Source: Porodaedalea pini | Lineage: Eukaryota > Basidiomycota > Agaricomycetes > Hymenochaetales > Hymenochaetaceae | DNA length: 64,000 nucleotides | Assembly (NCBI GenBank): GCA_002794775.1 | Contig: NBAY01000011.1 | Location: 372,001 to 436,000 of the forward strand | Direction of reading: 5' to 3' | In this document: one piece after another, positions 11,758 to 26,436 of the stretch | How the letters are laid out: every line of letters begins with the position of its first letter | Position numbering within the stretch: the first letter of the stretch is position 1 | Program-made: the position numbers and the translations under genes | Notes under the pieces: generated by a model | What the model was told of the DNA's origin: nothing | Database searches by the model: none | What the model saw: the letters and a program-made list of their open reading frames with translations, nothing else

Positions 11758-12819
11758 TACTTTCTCATTTAAAGTAGTAAATTTTAATACATGCATGATG
11801 AATCTGGGTACTAGTCTTGCTTAACTTTTTGTCCGCCGTTGAATGGATTTTTCTGATTTTTCGGTTGCAGGTACTGACTACGTTGCTTCACGCCCAAACA
11901 TATGGACATGATTGTTCATCGCTTTCCCTGTGAATATTAATGGCCTTATGGATACCCGCGAGTGAAGACTAGTACTCTCGAGGAATATCAAAGGAATATT
12001 GACGGAAGGTTTGCGTCTCCTGGACCTTGACCACAAACAGTAAAAGAAGAAGATAAACGGATTAATGACGCAAGGTCTGGCCACCCACATAGATGATAGG
12101 TGGCACCATCTTTAGCATCGTTCCACTCTATGAATGTATCGCTTCATTAATATTATCTTCTCTTTCGGCCGAGCGTGAAGTCCAGATAGTACTAGTCCGC
12201 AGATTGTGCGAGCCTCTTTATTTTGATTTATCTGCGCGAAACCATCATAAATAATTGAACGTCGTAAACTCATATTGCTTGCTTTCAGATTCCTATGTCC
12301 TAGACTAATGCCGATTTTTTCGCTTATGTCAGTGAATAGGGCTGAGCTGTGTGTCCATTTCAAGCGTGTTCTTGACGCTACACAACAGACGAGTAAAATG
12401 CCGCCCTCGGCATTAATAATAATATTCTCCACATTTTCTGAAAGCTCTCTAAGTTCCTAATCATGTCTAGTTATGCATAAGATTGAGGGGAACCGAACCG
12501 CATGGCTATGATTAGCTCTTATCTCTTTATGCCAAGCGCTTATTGATGCAAACAACGAAAAAGCGAACATTAGAGTCACTTGCCATATTTCAAAGGAGCT
12601 TATTCTATCTCTAGCATCAACTCCTTTCCTCCGACTCTACTTTACAAAATCTTTACAAGTGCTTTGACTACATGACTTATTTTCGTGTCGTACAGCGCTC
12701 ACTAGAGCCCTCCGACGTCTAACGAGTCGAGAATGGACTGTTTATAGATAAATAAAAACCTGAGTTTTTCTTGTTCAGGATCGCGCGATAGAAGTATTAC
12801 GGACCTTCGCAGTTCACAG
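11758..12819. other. intergenic region between convergent WSS1 and ADE6, rich in CTAGTACT copies
   Basis: About 1.06 kb without a supportable gene. The best open frame (12112-12432, minus) has no coding character. The region holds three exact CTAGTACT/AGTACTAG sites (11754, 11969, 12188) and one partial (TACTAGTC near 11810). GACTAGTACT at 11967-11976 and AGTACTAGTC at 12188-12197 form an exact 10-bp inverted pair. No tRNA-like B box seen. Confidence 0.55.
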
Positions 12820-15800
12820 TCACCCACACCACTGCCTGGCATTTTGGAACATCCGGAACCAAGGTCCTGAGCCTTTCCATGATTGTTCCATGTCTTGAGG
12901 ATACCAGCTGTTGCTCTGCAACGACGTAACCCTTTCGGGATGGGGCATTAAAGCCAATATACGGCCGTTTGGTGTCTGTACACCAGTAATACCGTCTGGG
13001 CTTCCATTCGGATTTAGAGGATATAACTCGGTAGGTTGACTGCGTGAGTCTATATATCGTAGAGCAATGAGTTGCTGTTCTACGAGAGTCGCTCGCTGGG
13101 CGTCGTTGTTAAAGGCGACGCGACCCTCGCCATGAGCGACGGCCACCGGAAGCTTTGATCCTGCCATACCGCGGAAAAATACAGAGGAGGCGGTGACCTT
13201 GTTATCGACTATCTCGACCATCGAAGTCCTTCCCTCAAAACGGCCGCTCTTGTTTGGCTTGAAGCTCGGCCATGATTCTGCCCCTGGAATAATATGTCGC
13301 AGATGGCTGAAGAATTGACAACCATTGCATACTGCCAAACCAAATACGTCGTCGCGTCGGAAGAAGCCCTGGAACTCCTGTCTTGCTGTTTCATGCATGA
13401 GTATAGAATTCGCCCAACCATTCCCTGCGCCCAAGACATCGCCGTACGAAAATCCACCGCAAGCAGCAACACCGTGGAACTCAGCGAGACTGATGGATCC
13501 ATTGATAATGTCCGACATATGAACATCAACAGCGGTAAATCCTGCCGCAGAAAATGCCCAGGCCATCTCAACGTGCCCATTCACGCCTTGCTCGCGCAGA
13601 ATCGCAACTTTGGGTTGGCGATTAAACAATGGTCTAGGTTCATACTCAAACGTTAAATCATAGAAATTTCCGTTATAGGTGTCGTCTGAGATGAGATCGT
13701 ATTCCTCTCGTGCCCCTGTCGGCTCGTCACGTAGACTTTGCATGCGGTATGAAGTTTCCGCCCAGATCTTCTGAATCTCTGCCCTCGTGCCAGAGAAAAA
13801 TGGAATAGAATTCTGCAGGATTGTGAACGTCTGATCCGGCTGGGTTTTGACAGATCCAATGGCATGAATGGCTGCGGCAGGGAGTCCAGATTTTGTGAAA
13901 GCAGTCTGCAAAATTCCCACGTCTGACCGACGAACCTGCATAACGGCTCCCAATTCTTCGTTGAAAAGAGCAGCGAGCGGTTGCTCACTGCCCGGAATCG
14001 CGTCCAAGAAGATCTCCGCGCCAATTCGCCCAGCAAAGCACATTTCTACTAAAGTCGTAAAGAGCCCACCGTCTGAGCGATCATGGTAAGCCAGTACAAT
14101 GTCAGGACGGCTATTTCGTATGCTCTGACATCCCACCAGGAACGACTTCAGTGCTGCGGTGTCATCAACATCTGGAGTCTCGGAGCCAATCTCTTTGAAG
14201 ACTTGGGCCAGGGCAGATCCTCCGAGCCGCGTCTTTCCAGCTGCAAGATCAAAGAAAAGTAACATGGTCTCCTCTTCAATGTCGCTTCTGAGCTGGGGTG
14301 TCCAAGTCTTGTCAGTTGCGTTCACCGGAGCAAATGCAGTGATGTTTAATGATAACGGTCCGCTAACTTCTACCTGCCCTTCTTCACCCTTCCATCTCAT
14401 TGACATCGACATTGAGTCTTTTCCAACAGGAATACCAATGCCTAGAGCCGGACATAGGTCCATTCCGATCGCATGCACTGCTTCATACAGTCGCGAACCC
14501 TCGCCAGCCTTGGACGCGGGGCACATCCAATTCGCGCTGAGCTTCACATGCGAGAGACCTTCTACTGAAGCCGCAACCAAATTCATGAGAGATTCTGCAA
14601 CAGCAAGTCTAGCTGAAGCGGCAGCGTTCAGCAAAGCTACTGGGGGACGTTCGCCCATTGCCATCGCTTCACCTGTCGATATATCGAATCCGTAGGTAGT
14701 CCGAGTCACTGCAACATCGGCGACAGGTACTTGCCAGGGTCCAACCATCTGATCGCGTGCTACGAGACCGGTAATGCTTCGATCGCCAATGGTGACCAGG
14801 AAAGATTTCGACCCGACGGATGGCAACCGAAGTACTCGCTCTACAGCAGCAGAGAGCCGGTCCTGGGTGCTTTCAAGACCAGTAAGGTACTTATATAAAG
14901 TGCAATCAAAAGGGGCAGCGACAACAGATGGTGTCTTGTCACTTCTGAACATCCGAGGAGGCTTCCCAAAGAGAGTTGACATCTTTAGTCGAACCACATC
15001 CCCCTTCAGTAGGCGATCTGTGACGATCAGCTCCTGTTCATCAGTCGCAACTCCAACGAAAGAGAATGGACATCTTTCTCTCGAACAGATGGCCTCGAAC
15101 TGTTCGGCTTGCGAAGACGAGATAGCCAATACATAGCGCTCTTGCGATTCGTTGCACCATATCTCCATCGGAGACATAGAAGAGTCTGCGACGTGGATAT
15201 CTCGTATATCAAAAGTCGCTCCCAGATCTGAATCGTGCACAAGTTCCGGAAGAGCGTTCGAGAGGCCGCCTGCGCCAACATCGTGGATAGACTGTATTGG
15301 GTTTCTGTCACCCATGTCCACGCAAGCATCGATCACTTGCTGGCATCGTCTTTGGATCTCCGCGTTATCTCTCTGGACAGATGCGAAGTCGAGATCTGCA
15401 GAGCTTACGCCAGAAGCTTGGCTGGACGCCGCACCACCTCCCAATCCTATCAGCATGCCTGGGCCTCCCAACACTGCAATCTTCGCGCCAGCATGGATCT
15501 TTGCCTTCTTGACAAAGGCCGGACGCACGTTCCCCAACCCGCCGGCAATCATAATGGGTTTATGGAAACCCCTGATTTCCTTTGTACCTGGCTCCGACGT
15601 CGATGGTACTCTCTCCGCGAACGTTCGAAAGTATCCTGTCAATGCCGGTCTTCCAAACTCATTATTAAAGGCGCTTGCACCAAGTGGAGCCTCCAACATA
15701 ATTTCCAGCGCGGAAGCGATGTGAGATGGTCGGCCAAATTCTGTCTCCCAGGGTTGCTCATAGCCTGGAATGAGCAAGTTAGATACGGCGAACCCGGCCA

Positions 15801-16863
15801 GTCCTGCTTTAGGCTTGGAACCTTGACCAACGGCTCCTTCGTCCCTGATTTCTCCTCCAGACCCCGTTGCAGCTCCAGGATAAGGTGAAACAGCAGTAGG
15901 ATGGTTGTGAGTCTCGACTTTAATGAGTATAGGCATGCGCTCTTCCTGCGCCGAATAGATGCCATCATTGGCACTAAAACGGGGCGCAGAGAAACCCTCG
16001 AAGACAGCAGCGTTGTCTGAATACGCAGAAATAGTGTGTACCCCGCTAACTTTCTCCGTATTGCGAATCATCTGGAAAAGTGACATGTTTTTGGCATCTC
16101 CGTCGATTGTCCACGAAGCGTTGAAAATTTTGTGTCGACAATGTTCCGAGTTTACCTGTGCGAACATGAACAGTTCTGCGTCTGTAGGATTTCGATTTAG
16201 AGCATTTTCGCCAGAGACATAGGCGTCGACCAGGTACTGGATCTCATCCTGAGCGAGAGCCAAACCAAGCTCTTGGTTCGCCGCCGAGAGTGTCGCGAGA
16301 GCACGATCCCGGTGGCTCTGCAGATCAATCGTGCGCAAATGTCTTCGGGCTCTGTGCTGGAAACATGCGGACTCCGTGGGCAGCGTGAACTGAACAACCT
16401 GCGTCATGCGATCGTGAATGAGCTGCGAGAATACGCGGAGGTCGTCTTCCAAGGTTTCTCTGCCCTCCTTTGTCCCGAAGTGATAGACGATGCCTCGTTC
16501 GATGCGTTCTATGTGCTGTCCTAGATTGCAGATGCGGGCGATATCTGTAGCTTTACTTGACCAAGGGGATATAGAGCCGGAACGAGGTAACACATACACT
16601 AAGTTCTTTGCTGAATGCGCGAAGGCATCTCGTGTAGCAGGGAATGCAAAATCGTCTCCATAGTCCAGGAGAGTATCCAACACAACGCGCTGCGAAGAGT
16701 TCTCCTGATGAAGTATCGCCTCTGACTCTGGAGAAAGGCAGCTAACAAGATGGATGTAGATAGTGTCAACCGTGTCCACGAACCCGCAGACTTTCTGGAT
16801 GGCTGCTAAAACCGTCTTTCGCTTGCTTGGCGAGAGAGCCGAGCTTCCAGCTAGTACAAGCAT
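12820..16863 (-). CDS. ADE6: Phosphoribosylformylglycinamidine synthase (FGAM synthase)
   Basis: Catalyses the ATP- and glutamine-dependent conversion of FGAR to FGAM in purine synthesis, in the cytosol. It is a single intronless frame of about 1347 codons, matching the ~1350-aa eukaryotic enzyme. I start at [11 protein letters not shown] (16863) because it begins the conserved linker; a Met six codons upstream (16881) is also open. Visible blocks include [61 protein letters not shown], and [11 protein letters not shown]. The C-terminal glutaminase domain has [32 protein letters not shown] and the nucleophile Cys in AVCNGCQFF, with the partner PHPERV. The lack of introns stands out in this intron-rich window. 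Confidence 0.98.
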   Translation of the reverse strand: MLVLAGSSALSPSKRKTVLAAIQKVCGFVDTVDTIYIHLVSCLSPESEAILHQENSSQRVVLDTLLDYGDDFAFPATRDAFAHSAKNLVYVLPRSGSISPWSSKATDIARICNLGQHIERIERGIVYHFGTKEGRETLEDDLRVFSQLIHDRMTQVVQFTLPTESACFQHRARRHLRTIDLQSHRDRALATLSAANQELGLALAQDEIQYLVDAYVSGENALNRNPTDAELFMFAQVNSEHCRHKIFNASWTIDGDAKNMSLFQMIRNTEKVSGVHTISAYSDNAAVFEGFSAPRFSANDGIYSAQEERMPILIKVETHNHPTAVSPYPGAATGSGGEIRDEGAVGQGSKPKAGLAGFAVSNLLIPGYEQPWETEFGRPSHIASALEIMLEAPLGASAFNNEFGRPALTGYFRTFAERVPSTSEPGTKEIRGFHKPIMIAGGLGNVRPAFVKKAKIHAGAKIAVLGGPGMLIGLGGGAASSQASGVSSADLDFASVQRDNAEIQRRCQQVIDACVDMGDRNPIQSIHDVGAGGLSNALPELVHDSDLGATFDIRDIHVADSSMSPMEIWCNESQERYVLAISSSQAEQFEAICSRERCPFSFVGVATDEQELIVTDRLLKGDVVRLKMSTLFGKPPRMFRSDKTPSVVAAPFDCTLYKYLTGLESTQDRLSAAVERVLRLPSVGSKSFLVTIGDRSITGLVARDQMVGPWQVPVADVAVTRTTYGFDISTGEAMAMGERPPVALLNAAASARLAVAESLMNLVAASVEGLSHVKLSANWMCPASKAGEGSRLYEAVHAIGMDLCPALGIGIPVGKDSMSMSMRWKGEEGQVEVSGPLSLNITAFAPVNATDKTWTPQLRSDIEEETMLLFFDLAAGKTRLGGSALAQVFKEIGSETPDVDDTAALKSFLVGCQSIRNSRPDIVLAYHDRSDGGLFTTLVEMCFAGRIGAEIFLDAIPGSEQPLAALFNEELGAVMQVRRSDVGILQTAFTKSGLPAAAIHAIGSVKTQPDQTFTILQNSIPFFSGTRAEIQKIWAETSYRMQSLRDEPTGAREEYDLISDDTYNGNFYDLTFEYEPRPLFNRQPKVAILREQGVNGHVEMAWAFSAAGFTAVDVHMSDIINGSISLAEFHGVAACGGFSYGDVLGAGNGWANSILMHETARQEFQGFFRRDDVFGLAVCNGCQFFSHLRHIIPGAESWPSFKPNKSGRFEGRTSMVEIVDNKVTASSVFFRGMAGSKLPVAVAHGEGRVAFNNDAQRATLVEQQLIALRYIDSRSQPTELYPLNPNGSPDGITGVQTPNGRILALMPHPERVTSLQSNSWYPQDMEQSWKGSGPWFRMFQNARQWCG

Positions 16864-17361
16864 AGATCCACAACTTTCCAACGGTGGTTAAAAATACGGT
16901 CACCAGAGATATTCTCCTGAACCTCTCTGTCCTTGAGCTGCTTGTCTCTTAGACGTCGCTATATGCACAACCCTTAAAAAGCACTTGAGGACCGAACAAA
17001 ACTTGTCAGGAATTTTTTTCTAGATGAGCCTGTGTTATTCGGACGTTGCTCACCGGAAAGCCGAGGTTAAGAGGATGTCGGCAGGCTTTCGACCAGACGG
17101 TGGACAATGAGCTATTCAAGTAGACTTGTCGATACGACACGCCAAAAACAGTTACACTGCCACTATGGCTCAAGCTTATGACTCTCAAACGCAAGAATAT
17201 AGATTTATGAAGCACAAGTCCAAATGAACGAGATATAATACAGGCAATTGCAACGTAAGTCGTACGGAGAAGCCATGCGTCGAGAGATCGGAGACAGCAT
17301 TATATAGACAGAGTACAACAAAAGTCCCGAGTCAGTCATTAGTGCTATATCGCCTCAGTCC
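16864..17361. other. intergenic region upstream of ADE6 and downstream of the RBR ligase
   Basis: About 500 bp between two tandem minus-strand genes; it must carry the ADE6 promoter. No CACGTG box, RNA gene or coding frame seen. Confidence 0.45.
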
Positions 17362-19450
17362 TCAGAAGCCCTCAACATCTACGTTCCACTTCCATCTGCC
17401 TTCTAAAAAGCCCTCGGCCGTGTCTTCCAGCATAATCTCGTTACGCTTGCGCACGTAGACCTGTGAACACGAGATATCAGGATGTAATTCAAGCGCAACG
17501 AATATACACGCACTGTCTTGTCCGTCATCTTCTGCCTCAGGACCGGGATGTTCTCAGCATCAATCGGGGACTCCAGAAGTTCTGAAAGATCTTCGACGGC
17601 CCGTTCAAGATCCCTGCAGGTAAATAAAGTTAGCTGATAAACAAACTGTTTGGATTATTAGGTACCTCTGATTGTCCTCAAACAACTCCTTTTGGTTTCC
17701 CTTCGCGAGGTAGTACGCCATAGCGTACGTCCACTTCAATGTCATACGACACTTGAAGACCTCATCGACTGCTTTCTTCGCAAATTGAACCTCAATCCAG
17801 GTGAGGTTGGAAGTAATCTGCATCTCCTCCATTTTCTTTTCAGTTTTCGAATACAGATCGACAGAGAGCTTCGCTGATTGCTCATGGTTTGCCCAACGGT
17901 TGTAATACTGAATACATACAATGAACACAAGCTTAAATAAAAATAAGGAGAAGCACACACGTGAAGGTATCGCTCCAGAGAGGCTCGACTAAGCGCCTGT
18001 GCATCGCGTGCCTCGACACCAGAAGATTCATCATACCGATTGCAATTGTACCATGATGTACCATGCTCAGACCAAGGACCTGCCATAGGAGATTAGCTCC
18101 TGCATTTTAACACAGCAAAACATACACACCCATACAAACCCAGCAGAACTCGTATTTGCACTTCTTGCATGTCATGTGGCTAGAAGTCATCTGTGAGAAA
18201 ACAAACTCAAACTCCACGAATATATACACACTCACTTGCAACCACCGTTTTTCTCGATCGTACTCTGGCACTTACTGCACTCCTTCGTGTTGCTCTTTAT
18301 CCAGTTAGCCGTCTCACTGTCGTCCTGACACTTTTTTAGCCAGAGTTTCGCAACGGCGCAGATGACAGGCCTGTGATCGCCATCTATGGGGCAGCCAAAA
18401 CAGAATTTGTGGTTGTTGGAGGCGCCACAGTGCACTGTTGGGACGATGGAAGTAAGAGCTGATTTGCTGGCCGCTGTAGGGCATGATACCGCGTAAGTGC
18501 AACTTGGATAGGGACAGAACTTCAAGTTCTTATTGTACCCAACATAGTGGCGTACAATAAGCTCTTGATGACGCTTAATGGTGTCCTCATCGCCAGCAAG
18601 AGCGGTGCGTATGAAGGAGTCCGGTGCAACCAGAGAACACTCCGAAGCCATACATCCGACGTTAATCTCCCCCTCTTCACGAATCTTGCTTCGTATGAAA
18701 GACGACCAGCAGTCAACGCAGAACTTGTGACCGCAAGAAAGAGAGGACATCTCTGACTGCTCATCGTCGAAACAGATCTGGCAGACTGTTGGCTCTGGCT
18801 GAGCCAGAGGTTCGGAAGTCACCTTCGATCGAGAAGCTGACTCAGCAGCGGAACGGCGTGTAGTTCGTTTGGTCGCCACAGAAGACGAGGACTTAGACCG
18901 AGAGCCGAATAAACGTCCCGAGGACGACACAGAAGGCGGCAGCGGCGGCGGCGGGGCCGCAACAGAAACGCCTGCCTTCACACTAAGCTCTGACGGAGCG
19001 TCCATATACTTCTCAATCAGTTGCTCCTTGTTCCAGTTCATGTGTCGTAGCAATAGCGAAGCAACGTCGCTCTGCAGAGCGATGCCAAACTCGGGATAAA
19101 TGCATGGAGCACGGTTGTAGGAGCAAGTGGGACTCACAGAAACACCAAAGATACTACTGATGTGGTCCACATCTTTACGGATAAGAGCTTCTACGGCCTC
19201 TTGAGGCATGGTGTCGAATTCTACCTCGCATGCCTTGCGCTTCCCTGCCGACGCTTCCCCACCCTTTGGCATCTCAATGTCCATCTCATCCTCTGAGATT
19301 GCTGAGTCTGTCTTCATTAGCGCGGCGCGAATGTGCATGGCAGCGAGAATGCTTACCATCGTCTTGTGCCTCTACATCGTCGTCGTCATCCATGTCCATA
19401 CCATCATAATACTCATTCTCATCATCAGAAAAGTCGTAATCCGAAGACAT
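17362..19450 (-). CDS. Ariadne-type RBR E3 ubiquitin ligase
   Basis: RBR ligases take ubiquitin from an E2 (UBE2L3 class) onto a RING2 cysteine before transfer. The start [17 protein letters not shown] gives the acidic N-terminus typical of Ariadne-1. Next come a UBA-like region (around [14 protein letters not shown]), RING1 ([26 protein letters not shown]), an IBR domain ([21 protein letters not shown]), then RING2. Splicing with the acceptor in CTTCTAG gives IEKNGGC then [16 protein letters not shown], and then [18 protein letters not shown]. The catalytic Cys is the one in GGC. The Ariadne helical domain follows ([24 protein letters not shown]), ending KWNVDVEGF at 17362. About seven exons. 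It starts divergently from the lysyl-tRNA synthetase. Confidence 0.93.
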
Positions 19451-19633
19451 GGCTATGCCTTGCGCAGGCAATAGGGGAATCGAGGTCGTTGACGATCGAA
19501 TGTCAGACTCGGGGCGGAGTCAAGTACCATACAAAGGTAGTAGCTTATAAATTAGGGCGTGAGATGCTGCAGTTTGCCGGGCAACTTAAAATTTGGTCCA
19601 AATCTGGAAAGAGGCACTAAAAGTCGAGTTTGT

Positions 19634-19726
19634 ATGCACGCGCTCGTTCGAGTCACTCGCAATCGAGCAACGCTATCACATCTACGCTTTGCAAGAACAT
19701 TTGGTCTGCAGTACAAACATCGTACG
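19634..19726 (+). promoter_or_regulatory. possible in-frame mitochondrial presequence upstream of KRS
   Basis: The 31 codons before MATEQPKLHED are open and in frame from an ATG at 19634. They encode MHALVRVTRNRATLSHLRFA followed by RTFGLQYKHRT. The segment is rich in Arg and hydrophobic residues and has no acidic residue, as in mitochondrial targeting signals. The frame is open further, to an ATG at 19559. Use of this start would give a mitochondrial isoform from the same gene; this is inference. Confidence 0.5.
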
Positions 19727-21926
<2,200 letters not shown>

Positions 21927-22545
21927 AAGATAGATAAGGTTCTATCGATGACTCGGACGTCGTTGACAGCGCTTTTTGCTTGCTCGTGGGATCATCCACG
22001 ATCTCTTATATATAAGCATGGCGAACTGAAAAAGCGAGCATGCATGCATAGAGAACGTATCTGTGTAACTGCAATAAGGAAAAGAGTAAGAGATCTAGAG
22101 GATTTTTTGCTTCGGTTATTACTATTAGTCGCGGCATGCCTTTCGGCGGAACCGGCGACGCGTTCAAGGAGAACGTCAATCATTAGCAAAATCCAGCGCT
22201 TTTCAAGCCTCTTTCTATGCAATTGACTTCCGTGCATGTTGGGTCCTTGGAAGAAAATCCTTCCAACTCGCGACCGAGAGAGCTTTAGCGAGTAAGCTGT
22301 CTGTCGCAAGAGACTCGGAATCCGTCAGCCAAGACTATTCGGAACGAGTTGAAAGTCCGACTCTGACATTGACAATGACATAAGCGGCGTTACGACCAGC
22401 CTCCCACACTTGTCCGCCGCTGGTCCTCGTCCCTTGCGCTACATCCACTTCCCTCTATCCATTTCGCCAGCCGGTGTGCTTCAGTCATTCTTTGCTTTTC
22501 ACTTTTTTCTATCCCCGGTAGCGCCTCTGGCGTGCGCGCTGTCAG
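21927..22545. promoter_or_regulatory. intergenic region, presumed promoter of the GT2 gene
   Basis: About 620 bp between tandem genes. The part just before 22546 is pyrimidine-rich (CTTCCCTCTATCC, TTTTCACTTTTTTCTATCC), a common fungal core-promoter feature. No coding frame seen. Confidence 0.4.
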
Positions 22546-24290
22546 ATGCTATACCTAACCTCGGACAAATTCGTGGTCTGTGAGTGTATTTTCCCCCTTG
22601 TCCATTTTGCCCAGCTGAAACTCGTTACAGTCATACCGTTTGGGGTCATTGGGTAGGCATCGTCTCCTTTGTTTCTCGAAATTTAGTTTCTTCTATGCTG
22701 GTGACAAGGTTGTGCATAGAGGGAGGGCATAGATGAGCGTTGGGACGGCTGGGACATGTTGAAGAGTCGACTCTAACGATCTTTCTTTCTCTAGTTTTTA
22801 TCGGTACCTCTGGTATATTATCCGTCTTCTTGCATCATGGGTCTATCGTCCAGTACCCCTCCCCGAAAGTCCTACATACGTCGCATCTGAGGACGTCACC
22901 ATCATCGTGCCTACAATCGACGCGGGTGAAGAGTTCAAGGAAGCCGCTCACTCATGGCTCGTAGGAAAGCCCAAAGAGATTCTCATCATCACCGAGGAGA
23001 AAATGCGAGGTCCACTTCAAGAGCTTGCCGATTCTGTAGACCCGGAGCGGATACGTGTCCTTACCGTACCGTATGCCAACAAGCGTCTTCAAATGTCGCA
23101 CGGAATAAAGAACACCACGACGGATATTATCGTCTTTGCCGACGATGACGCTATCTGGCCTCCGGCGCTTCTCCCGTATGTACTTGCCTGCTTTGAGGAT
23201 CAAAAGGTCGGAGGAGTCGGGACGTCCCAGCGTGTACAAGCTTGTGGGGCAACCATGACTGTATGGGAGGTCTTGGCTGCGTTCCGTCTTACTATACGGA
23301 ATATTGAAATCTCGGCATCGACGCACATCGATGGCGGTGTGTGTTGTCTCTCGGGACGCACTGCCGCTTACCGCACGATTATTCTCAAGGATCCGCAGTT
23401 CTTACACGGTTTCACGCACGATTTTTGGCTGGACAGATACCAACTCAACTCCGGGGACGATAAATTCCTTACGAGATGGATGGTCAGCCACGGCTGGACG
23501 ACGTATATCCAGTGCTGCAAGGAGGCTGAAATCCTCAGTACTATGAAACCGAACTGGCGTTTCTTGAAGCAGGTTTTGCGATGGACGCGAAACACTTGGC
23601 GAAGTGACATCCGATCTCTGTTTACGGAGAGGTATATCTGGACTGCACATCCCTATGTCGCTTATACAATGGTATTACGATTCTATCTTCCATTATGGAT
23701 CTGGGCTAATATACGAACGTCTTTAGGTGGATAAGTTATTCAACCCTTTTACCCTGCTTGTCGGACCTTGTCTTGTTGCCGTCGTTGTTTACAAGAGTAC
23801 GAAGCCAGTTGATGAAGGAGGATACCATTTACCATGGTGGTGAGTATGATGACCGAAGCAAATTGATTGTTGGTGCTCATAGATTCGTCAGGAATGTGAT
23901 ACTCTGCTATTTGGCATGGCTCTCGGCAACACGTACGCTGAAGCTTATGCCGCATCTGTGGTACCAACCTAAGCATATAATCTACGTGCCCGCGTTTATC
24001 CTGTTCGGATACTACTTCGCAATTATGAAGATCTATGCTGTCTTGACCCTACACGAGGTTCGTTATCATGTCTTTTTCTCTAGGCTATACTTATACCACT
24101 GTGTCTTTAGACTGGTTGGGGTACGCGCGCAGGCATTGGCGACCCTACCGCTGCTACGGCGGCGGTAGCTTCTAGTGTCAACGTGTCCGACGAGAAGCTA
24201 CAGGCCAACGCACAGCGCTACGCTGACTCTCCCGGGCGGACGCTCTCGAGTCCATACCAAGCTCCGCAGCCCGGTGTAGGATACGCATGA
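22546..24290 (+). CDS. Family 2 membrane glycosyltransferase, Cps1/hyaluronan synthase-like
   Basis: Exons 22546-22579, 22631-22652, 22795-23671, 23727-23839, 23892-24057, 24111-24290 give 463 aa. A short N-terminal hydrophobic region (VIGFYRYLWYIIRLLASWVY) precedes the GT2 domain. The latter has DVTIIVPTIDAGEEF, the DxD-type FADDDAIWPP, VGGVGTSQRV, GDDKFLTRW and the acceptor/processivity motif QVLRWTRNTWRSD (Q-x-x-RW). C-terminal hydrophobic helices follow (FNPFTLLVGPCLVAVVVY; FILFGYYFAIMKIYAVL), then TGWGTRAGIGD and a Ser/Ala tail. Layout matches the fungal Cps1 group, which in Cryptococcus makes hyaluronan for the capsule; the sugar used here is unknown. The intron-4 acceptor at 23891 was chosen because the nearer AG creates a stop. 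The start rests on two very short 5' exons and is less certain. Confidence 0.85.
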
Positions 24291-24789
24291 TACCCACACT
24301 TACACAGGACGCTGGAGCGGCACAATTCTTACTCTCTATCTCTAGATCCCTTGTCATGATCACACACGTCTTATACCTTGTCGGTCTTTCCCATCTTTTC
24401 CACCCACATCTCGCCATTGTACTAGCACATCTCGCTGCACATCTCTTATCTCGTGTTGGCTGCACATTATCCGGCTCTCCAGGTGGTTTGCGGGTGGTTT
24501 AAAGGAGTGGATGCAAACATCTGAACTATTTTTCTTAGCTCGTGCATTATTGGTCTTAGCAACAGTGCATTCTTATCTACTCTAGTTTTCATCCCTTCTA
24601 GTCCTTCTTTTCTTGTGCTTTCTATGAACACTTGGCTGCGTCGCATAGTGGCTTGATTCGTAGTGACCGCCGCATACTCTGCTTGCTGTATGACTTTGCG
24701 GCGTCGAAAAGACAGCAATGAATCCAGCGTATCTCCCGACTACAGTGTAAAACGGTAGACAAACGAATTAATGTGATATCGTTACTGCT
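24291..24789. other. convergent intergenic region
   Basis: About 500 bp between the ends of the GT2 gene and USE1. T-rich 3'-UTR-like sequence; no coding frame, repeat or RNA gene seen. Confidence 0.5.
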
Positions 24790-25906
24790 TCAAGTGATTC
24801 GAATAACGAAGAATGTCATGAAGAAACCGATAATAACTATTAAAATGCTTAAGAAGACGAGACATGTCGTGCTTCCGCTCTTGCCAGAGTGATCTCGCAG
24901 GCGGACACGCACTTTAGTGACAACGTCATAGTTCTGCTCGAGCCTCTCTTGCGTCGCTTTTACGACCCCCTCGTCCTTTGTCAGAGCTTCACTGAACTGC
25001 TCCGCGTTCCGACGCAGCTGCGTGGCCATTTGCGCAAGCTGGCTCGAGAGATCCTCGTGAAGGGCTGTTGATGTCTGCAAAAACCCAGGCACCGCACCCG
25101 ACGTGCGTGTGCCTTCGCCGGAGAGTGCGGACGAGGAAGGGAGCGACGGTGGAAGAAGCGTCGAGGCAGGATTGCCAAGGCGGTTCGGCAAAGTGTTAGG
25201 AGGATTGGTCTCATCTTCGGGAGATATTTGCGGCTTGATAAAGAGCTTTGTCTGTGGTAGGTCGATTTGCCCTTTCATTTCAGACTCGTCGACAGGGATG
25301 AGTGTTTCGTCTACGGAGTGCCGCGGCCTTTCGTCCTGCGCAAAGTGGGCTTTCTCTGATAAAGGAGAGGGTCGCGGTAGGGTAGGAAGAATGAGTTTGG
25401 AGCGGCGTGGGCGTGGTTTGAAATCCTATTGATATTGAATTAGGACAAACGAATGGTAGTAGACAGGCCGTACTGCTGAACCTGATCACTTTCAATCATC
25501 TCGCGCTCAAGGCGATCGAGGAGCAACTTCGCATCCTCATGGAACTGTTGTCCCGACACCCTTCAATAGGCACGGTTAAAACGTCTACGGAATATACAAT
25601 AGGCGAACATGGACTCACGACCTGCGATCCCCAAGCCCAAAATCATAATCTGAAGGCGTCACGTTTCTTAGCACACTTCGGCAATGGTTGACTCCCTAAC
25701 AAATGGCTGTCGATTAGAAGCAGCTTGAGTGAGAAGTGTCCATTACACACAGAGAGTATGGATTGGGTCTTCAACCACTTGTTGTTGCGGTCTTTGGAAG
25801 TGCACTTCGTCCAATCCTCCTCTTCGACGGATCGCTCTAGCAGCTTGAGTGTTTTCTGAAGATTGATCACTTCATGACGGATCTGATCTCTAGTCATAGT
25901 CGGCAT
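24790..25906 (-). CDS. USE1: Use1-type SNARE, Golgi-to-ER transport
   Basis: Use1 is an ER SNARE for retrograde COPI vesicle fusion. Exons 25751-25906, 25622-25695, 25482-25560, 24790-25425 give 314 aa. The N-terminal part (MTRDQIRHEVINLQKTLKLLER) is helical, followed by VLRNVTPSDYDFGLGDRR and EDAKLLLDRLEREMIESDQ. The C-terminal half has a heptad-rich SNARE-like helix (LSSQLAQMATQLRRNAEQF, EALTKDEGVVKATQERLEQN). A single membrane anchor near the end (CLVFLSILIVIIGFFMTFFV) leaves only RIT outside, a tail-anchored layout. The middle is Pro/Ser-rich. Start may be MPTMTRDQ (25906) or MTRDQ (25897). It is divergent from DAD4 over 206 bp. Confidence 0.85.
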
Positions 25907-26112
25907 TCGTAACTTCCAGTAGGGGTGAGGGCGTCACAAAACTTGAAAGAGGTAGTCGCATAGAAGGATGGAAGTCAGATACAGATTCCAGAGCCGACGT
26001 GTCCTCGCGTACACGTGCGCGCGTCGCGAAGAACGCGCGGCTTTCGCTTTTCAACTCTTACAAGCCGTCGTGCGCCAGGTTCATCACTACCTACCATCTG
26101 CGCTCATACGAA

Positions 26113-26436
26113 ATGGAGAACCCGCATGCAGAGCGTCAAGCCGTATTGTTGGAGAGAATAGTCAAGAATTCGGTACACAATAAATTCATGTTCTGCTTAG
26201 CCAAGGGTCTCATACACTCATAGGAGAAATGTATCGAGGTCATATCTGAACTCAACCATTGCCTAGAGGTGTGTTTCTCTTGCACCCACACCACGCATTC
26301 AGTGACGACTCACGTATTATGACAGGAGATCAATCGAGCGGACCGAGATGTACGCACGGCCGCGAGCCTTGTTACCAAATACCGGAAGAACGTGCAATAC
26401 AATCTTGAAGCCACCCGTGTTCAGCGAGATTCATGA
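26113..26436 (+). CDS. DAD4: DASH/Dam1 complex subunit Dad4
   Basis: Dad4 is a ~72-aa subunit of the fungal DASH ring that couples kinetochores to microtubules. Three exons, 26113-26172, 26224-26268 and 26326-26436, give 71 aa. The protein begins MENPHAERQAVLLERIVKN, has EKCIEVISELNHCLEEINR in the middle and ends KYRKNVQYNLEATRVQRDS. The opening MENPH and closing VQYNLEAT are the diagnostic Dad4 blocks. All exons are below 40 codons, so an ORF scan misses the gene. DASH is fungus-specific, which supports the assignment of the window to a fungus. Confidence 0.93.

Noticed and set aside
12112..12432. 106-codon minus-strand ORF in the WSS1-ADE6 gap
   Set aside because: Composition is random, no domain or neighbouring exon continues it, and the DNA has intergenic character.
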